Assembly: GCA_018882545.1 (NCBI GenBank)
Contig: VERS01000066.1
Coordinates: 1 to 8,154, forward strand
Source of the DNA: Mycobacterium sp.
Lineage (GTDB): Bacteria; Actinomycetota; Actinomycetes; Mycobacteriales; Mycobacteriaceae
Direction of reading: 5' to 3'
Length of the DNA stretch: 8,154 nucleotides
Shown here: piece by piece, positions 5,076-8,154 of the stretch
How positions within the stretch are numbered: position 1 is the first letter of the stretch
Layout: each line of letters starts with the position of its first letter
The notes under the pieces: model-generated
What the model saw: the letters and a program-made list of their open reading frames with translations, nothing else
What the model was told of the DNA's origin: nothing
Database searches by the model: none
Translations under genes and position numbers: made by a program

Positions 5076-6578
5076 ATGCGGGATGTGTCCATGGCCGTGG
5101 TCGGAGCCGGGTTCGGGGGCATCGCCGCCGCCGTCCGCGCACGTGAGGCCGGGGTGCGAAACCTCGTCATCATCGAGCGTGAGGCGAGGGTCGGGGGCGT
5201 CTGGGAGGCCAACAGCTATCCCGGGCTGGCTTGCGATGTCCCCTCCAACCTCTACTCGTTTTCCTTCGCCCCCAATCCCCGGTGGAGCAGACGCTTCGCG
5301 CCCCAGGCGGAAATCCGCGCATACCTGGAACGGGTCGCCCGCGATCAGGGCCTCGAGTCGCACCTGCGGCTGGGAACCGAGGTGCGCACCGCAACCTGGG
5401 ACGACGCGGCCGGACGGTGGCGCCTGGACCTCGCCGGCGGCGAGGTCGTCGAAGCCGAACTGCTCGTCACTGCCTGCGGGCAACTCGCCCGGCCGCGCAT
5501 TCCAGACGTGCCGGGGCTCGCCGACTTCCCGGGCCCGGCCTTCCACTCCTCGGACTGGAACCACGATCTGGACCTGACCGGGTTGCGGGTCGCCGTGCTG
5601 GGAACGGGGGCCAGCGCGATCCAGTTCGTGCCGGCCATCGCCGGGCGCACCCGCGCGCTCACCATCTTTCAACGCTCGGCGCCGTGGACGCTGCCGAAGA
5701 CGGACGTCGCCTACTCGGCCCGCACGCAGCGAATCTTCGAACGCTTCCCCTGGCTGCAGCGTGCCTCGCGGTCAGCGTGGCGGACCTGTTTCGAACTGCT
5801 CGCCCCGCTGTTCACCGGCCGGCCGCCGCGGGCCGCTGATCGCGCCCGCCGCCTGTTCGCCCACCTCTCCAACCTCCAGCGCGACATGGCGCTGCGTGGC
5901 GACCGCGATCTTCGCAACCGAGTTCAACCGGACTACGAGATGGGTTGCAAACGTGTGCTGTTGACCTCCGACTGGCTTCCGACGCTGAGGCGTCCGAATG
6001 TCGAACTGGTCACCGACGGCGTCGCACGAGTCACCGGCGAGGGGATCGTCGACACACGCGGTCGGACCCATCCGGCGGACGCCATCATCTTCGGAACCGG
6101 TTACGCGGCAACAGACCTTCTCGCCCCGATGGAGGTGCTGGGCCGCGGCGGAGAGCGCCTGCACGACCGGTGGCGGGACGGGGCGGAGGCCTACCTGGGC
6201 CTGTCAGTTCCCGGGTTTCCGAACCTCTTCATGGTCTACGGTCCCAACACCGGCCACGGCACCGGCTCGGCGATCGACATGCTCGAGGCCCAGGCCGAGC
6301 ACATCGCCGACGCGGTCCGGCTGCTCGCCGACGGTAGAGCCGAACAGCTCGAAGTTCGCCGGGAGGTCTTCGACGCCTTCCGGCGGGAGATCGCTGAACG
6401 GATGGCCGATACCGTCTGGGCGTCGGGCTGCGGCAGCTGGTACCGCAACGACGCCGGGCGTGTGACGATCACCTGGCCCGGTCAGCCCGCCGAGTACCAG
6501 CGTCGCGCGCGTCGATTGTCGGCGGCCGACTACGAGTTGCGCGCGCCGGCTGGGTCATCATTCGGTCCGCTGGCATGA
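5076..6578 (+). CDS. Baeyer-Villiger-type flavin monooxygenase (FAD/NADPH)
   Basis: A 500-residue class B flavoprotein monooxygenase. The FAD-binding GAGFGG is at residues 10-15 with Glu34 at the end of the second strand. The BVMO motif G-G-x-W-x4-Y-P-G-x2-C-D is at 40-54. The fingerprint F-x-G-x3-H-x3-W is intact at 151-161 (FPGPAFHSSDW). The NADPH-binding GTGASA is at 176-181, followed by QRSAPW at 199-204. A late FGTGYAATDLL and VYGPNTGHG complete the pattern. These enzymes insert an oxygen atom from O2 next to a carbonyl, turning ketones into esters or lactones; some oxidise sulfides or prodrugs. The substrate is unknown. ATG 5076 has AAGGAGG seven bases upstream, the strongest ribosome-binding site in the window. 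Its TGA overlaps the ATG of the following TetR gene (ATGA). It is divergent from the SDR gene and likely repressed through the shared inverted repeat. Confidence 0.94.
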   Translation: MRDVSMAVVGAGFGGIAAAVRAREAGVRNLVIIEREARVGGVWEANSYPGLACDVPSNLYSFSFAPNPRWSRRFAPQAEIRAYLERVARDQGLESHLRLGTEVRTATWDDAAGRWRLDLAGGEVVEAELLVTACGQLARPRIPDVPGLADFPGPAFHSSDWNHDLDLTGLRVAVLGTGASAIQFVPAIAGRTRALTIFQRSAPWTLPKTDVAYSARTQRIFERFPWLQRASRSAWRTCFELLAPLFTGRPPRAADRARRLFAHLSNLQRDMALRGDRDLRNRVQPDYEMGCKRVLLTSDWLPTLRRPNVELVTDGVARVTGEGIVDTRGRTHPADAIIFGTGYAATDLLAPMEVLGRGGERLHDRWRDGAEAYLGLSVPGFPNLFMVYGPNTGHGTGSAIDMLEAQAEHIADAVRLLADGRAEQLEVRREVFDAFRREIAERMADTVWASGCGSWYRNDAGRVTITWPGQPAEYQRRARRLSAADYELRAPAGSSFGPLA

Positions 6579-7207
6579 CCTATGTTCTTCCTGTGGAGAT
6601 GGCCGGCCGGATGACGACGGGTGAAGCGATCGCCGCAGCAGCCCTGGCCGAGTTCACCTCGTTCGGCTACCGCCGGGCCTCCATCGAGAGCATCGCCCGG
6701 CGGGCACAGGTGTCCCGGGCCACGGTGTACACGCACTGCAGCGGTAAGGAAGAGTTGTTCCGCGCGCTGGTGTCGCGTCTGCACGAGGAGCACCTGGCGG
6801 CGATGCGGCAGGTCGCCGACGCCCCGGATCTCGATATCGAAAGTCGGATCAGTCGGCTGCTGCAGGCGCGGTTCCTGCGGTTCGTCGAACTGACCTCGAG
6901 TTCGCCGCACGCCGCCGAACTCTACGACCGCCACGGCGCGCTGTGCGGCGACATCGCCCAGGCTGCCCACCGGCAGGCGGAGAAGATCATCGTCGCCGTG
7001 TTGCGGCGCGCCGCCGCCGCCGGGGAGATCGACCTCAGCGCATCCGGGCTGACGCTGGCCCAATTGGCGGGTGTTCTCGACGACTGCGCCTTCGGCGCCA
7101 AGGGCGAGGATCCGGCAACCGCCACGCCTGCTGAGTTCACCGCACGGCTCAGCCGCAGTGTCGCGGTGATCTTCGCCGGCATCGGCACCGCGGCGTACCG
7201 TCGGTAG
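6575..7207 (+). CDS. TetR/AcrR-family transcriptional regulator in the monooxygenase operon
   Basis: A 210-residue TetR regulator. Helix 1 is around EAIAAAALAEFTSFGYRRAS (residues 17-36) and the helix-turn-helix follows as IESIARRAQVSRATVYTHCSGKEELFRAL (38-65). The VYTHCSGKEELF element corresponds to the conserved VYYHFxxKExL of the family, with Cys55 in place of the usual aromatic. The C-terminal part is an all-helical ligand and dimer domain. The start is uncertain. ATG 6575 overlaps the monooxygenase stop by four bases, which suggests translational coupling. GTG 6593, with TATGTT six bases upstream, could give a separate leaderless message and a 204-residue protein. Placed between the monooxygenase and the AhpD-like gene, it probably controls this operon and the divergent SDR through the repeat at 4995-5016. 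The inducer would be a substrate or product of these enzymes. Confidence 0.92.
   Translation: MTYVLPVEMAGRMTTGEAIAAAALAEFTSFGYRRASIESIARRAQVSRATVYTHCSGKEELFRALVSRLHEEHLAAMRQVADAPDLDIESRISRLLQARFLRFVELTSSSPHAAELYDRHGALCGDIAQAAHRQAEKIIVAVLRRAAAAGEIDLSASGLTLAQLAGVLDDCAFGAKGEDPATATPAEFTARLSRSVAVIFAGIGTAAYRR
6581..6586 (+). promoter_or_regulatory. Possible internal -10 for the second TetR gene
   Basis: TATGTT fits TANNNT and lies six bases before an in-frame GTG at 6593. This is the same geometry as at the other leaderless starts in this window. No convincing -35 is visible, and the word lies inside the longer version of the gene, so this is only a candidate. Confidence 0.28.
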
Positions 7208-7228
7208 CACCAGCCAGTTGGAGCGAAG

Positions 7229-7786
7229 ATGCCGTATATCGAGATGCCCGACGCACCGGGAATCATGGGTCCGATGATGTTCCGCCCGCAGACCGCGGGC
7301 CCGCTCTTCGAGCTTGCCGAGGTCCTGCTGCGCGGGCCGAGCACCCTGAGCCGGGGCGAGCGCGAGATCATCGCCGCGTACGTCTCCCGGCTCAACCAGT
7401 GCACGTTCTGCCACCATGCCCACGCCACCTTCGCCGCGCTACAACTCGACGACGGCGGGGAACTGGTCGATGCGGTCCTGGAAGATCCCGACAGCGCGCC
7501 GATCAGCGCCAAACTGCGCGCCCTGCTCGCGCTGGCGGCGCTGGTGACGCAGTCCGGTCTGGCGGTCACCGAGGAATCTGTGCAGGCGGCCAGGGATCAG
7601 GGCGCCACCGATATCGAGATCCACGACACCGTTCTGATCGCTGCGGCTTTCTGTATGTACAACCGCTATGTCGACGGCCTGGGCGCCGTCACTCCGGCCC
7701 AGCGTGCGGACTACAGCGACATCGGGCAGCTCATCGTCGGCATCGGTTATGCCGCGGCCACTCCGGCGGTGCCCACCGACGAATGA
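7229..7786 (+). CDS. AhpD-like / carboxymuconolactone decarboxylase-family protein (peroxidase-related)
   Basis: A 185-residue helical protein of the AhpD-like superfamily. The active-site set of AhpD is present with exact spacing: Glu46, then Cys58 and Cys61 in CTFC, and His65. These residues form the proton relay and the redox disulfide that reduces peroxides or passes electrons to a peroxiredoxin. The second half (SAKLRALLALAALVTQS ... EIHDTVLIAAAFCMYNRYVDGLG) is the repeated helical half typical of uncharacterised peroxidase-related members. It is cytoplasmic, with no signal peptide. ATG 7229 has GGAG five bases upstream, and only 21 bases separate it from the TetR stop, so it is the last gene of the operon. 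It may handle peroxide released by uncoupled monooxygenase turnover, or act in catabolism as distant CMD-family relatives do; the sequence favours thiol redox chemistry. Confidence 0.9.
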   Translation: MPYIEMPDAPGIMGPMMFRPQTAGPLFELAEVLLRGPSTLSRGEREIIAAYVSRLNQCTFCHHAHATFAALQLDDGGELVDAVLEDPDSAPISAKLRALLALAALVTQSGLAVTEESVQAARDQGATDIEIHDTVLIAAAFCMYNRYVDGLGAVTPAQRADYSDIGQLIVGIGYAAATPAVPTDE

Positions 7787-7788
7787 CG

Positions 7789-7811
7789 GGAGGCAGGTCT
7801 TGCCGGCCTCC
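7789..7811. terminator. Hairpin between convergent genes, possible bidirectional terminator
   Basis: GGAGGC (7789-7794) pairs with GCCTCC (7806-7811), leaving an 11-base loop; one G-T wobble extends the stem outward. It occupies almost the whole 25-base gap between the AhpD-like stop and the methyltransferase stop. There is no T-run on either side, so it is at best a hairpin-only terminator. Confidence 0.4.
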
Positions 7812-8154
7812 TCACGATTGTTGGGAGCGAGAGGCCCACACGGCGAAGAGCGGGTCGCCCGGCCACGGCGTCGGACGCTGGTCGATGCTGGGCTGGTCCC
7901 AGCCGCGCGATCGGAGGAAGTACTCGGCCACCAGCCGCACGTGAAACTCGTCGTCGGTGCCGAGCCAGCCCCGGATCGCCTTGGTCGGGAAGCACCGGTT
8001 GGAGAACGTGCACACGAAAGGCGCGCCGGGCCGCAGCACCCGGGCCACCTCGTCGAATACCTCCAGGGGCCGGACCAGGTAGTCGACCGACACCGTGCAC
8101 ATCGCCCCGTCGAAACTGGAGTCGGCGAACGGCAGCGCGGGCTCGCGGTTGAGG
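7812..8154 (-). CDS. Class I SAM-dependent methyltransferase, C-terminal part (5' end outside window)
   Basis: The last 113 residues of a methyltransferase; the frame is open to the right edge, so the SAM-binding glycine motif is not in view. The visible part begins with LNREPALPFADSSFDGAMC, which corresponds to the acidic loop and P-F-x-D-x-S-F-D stretch (motif II region) of Methyltransf_11-type enzymes. It continues with DYLVRPLEVFDEVARVLRPGAPFVCTFSNRCFPTKAIRGW, in which EVARVLRPG is the usual post-II helix and turn. The C-terminus ends in a short tail with FAVWASR. An ATG at 8102 is internal and would remove the motif II segment. The methyl acceptor is unknown. It is convergent with the AhpD-like gene and probably unrelated to that operon in control. 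Confidence 0.88.
   Translation of the reverse strand, partial: LNREPALPFADSSFDGAMCTVSVDYLVRPLEVFDEVARVLRPGAPFVCTFSNRCFPTKAIRGWLGTDDEFHVRLVAEYFLRSRGWDQPSIDQRPTPWPGDPLFAVWASRSQQS

Noticed and set aside
6530..7423. Open frame of 297 codons on the minus strand
   Set aside because: It is antisense to the second TetR and the AhpD-like gene, both with clear motifs; no recognisable domain.
7399..7944. Open frame of 181 codons on the plus strand
   Set aside because: It is an out-of-frame shadow of the AhpD-like gene that continues antisense into the methyltransferase; Arg/Gly/Pro-rich, no domain.
1..8154. Toxin-antitoxin, CRISPR, insertion sequence, prophage or tRNA signals
   Set aside because: I looked for direct and inverted repeats, transposase-like proteins, spacer arrays and clover-leaf sequences on both strands and found nothing beyond the short operator-like and slippage repeats listed.

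Overview
The window is GC-rich chromosomal DNA from an actinobacterium, most likely a Mycobacterium/Mycolicibacterium. The indications are strong G/C third-position use (which opens long antisense ORFs over real genes), frequent GTG starts, several starts that look leaderless (a TANNNT -10 element six or seven bases before the start codon), and gene families common in environmental mycobacteria. I find no rRNA, tRNA, insertion sequence, prophage or CRISPR array.

Layout. (1) 1-447: C-terminal part of a short-chain dehydrogenase (SDR), cut by the window edge. (2) 492-782: a small conserved protein resembling DUF6958, convergent with (3) 797-1201 (-), a DUF6941-like protein. (4) 1249-2274 (-): a zinc-dependent medium-chain dehydrogenase. 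(5) 2352-3507 (-): three tightly packed genes for small, probably four-helix membrane proteins, transcribed away from (6) 3574-4113 (+), a TetR-type regulator. The 66-bp divergent region holds two inverted repeats placed over both predicted promoters. (7) 4131-4982 (-): a classical SDR, divergent from (8) 5076-7786 (+), an apparent operon of a Baeyer-Villiger-type flavin monooxygenase, a second TetR regulator and an AhpD-like protein. A 22-bp imperfect inverted repeat fills the spacer of the SDR promoter and touches the probable monooxygenase promoter. (9) 7812-8154 (-): the C-terminal end of a SAM-dependent methyltransferase, separated from the operon by a short hairpin.

How the genes may work together. 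Two self-contained regulatory modules can be read. In the first, the TetR gene at 3574 probably represses itself and the membrane-protein operon. The zinc dehydrogenase may be its distal gene. In the second, the TetR inside the monooxygenase operon probably controls both its own operon and the divergent SDR through the shared 22-bp operator. An SDR interconverting alcohol and ketone, a BVMO turning ketone into ester or lactone, and an AhpD-like thiol protein suggest a ligand-inducible oxidative route for a ketone/alcohol-type or lipid-derived compound. The substrate cannot be read from the sequence. The least described element is the three-gene membrane-protein operon with its divergent TetR.
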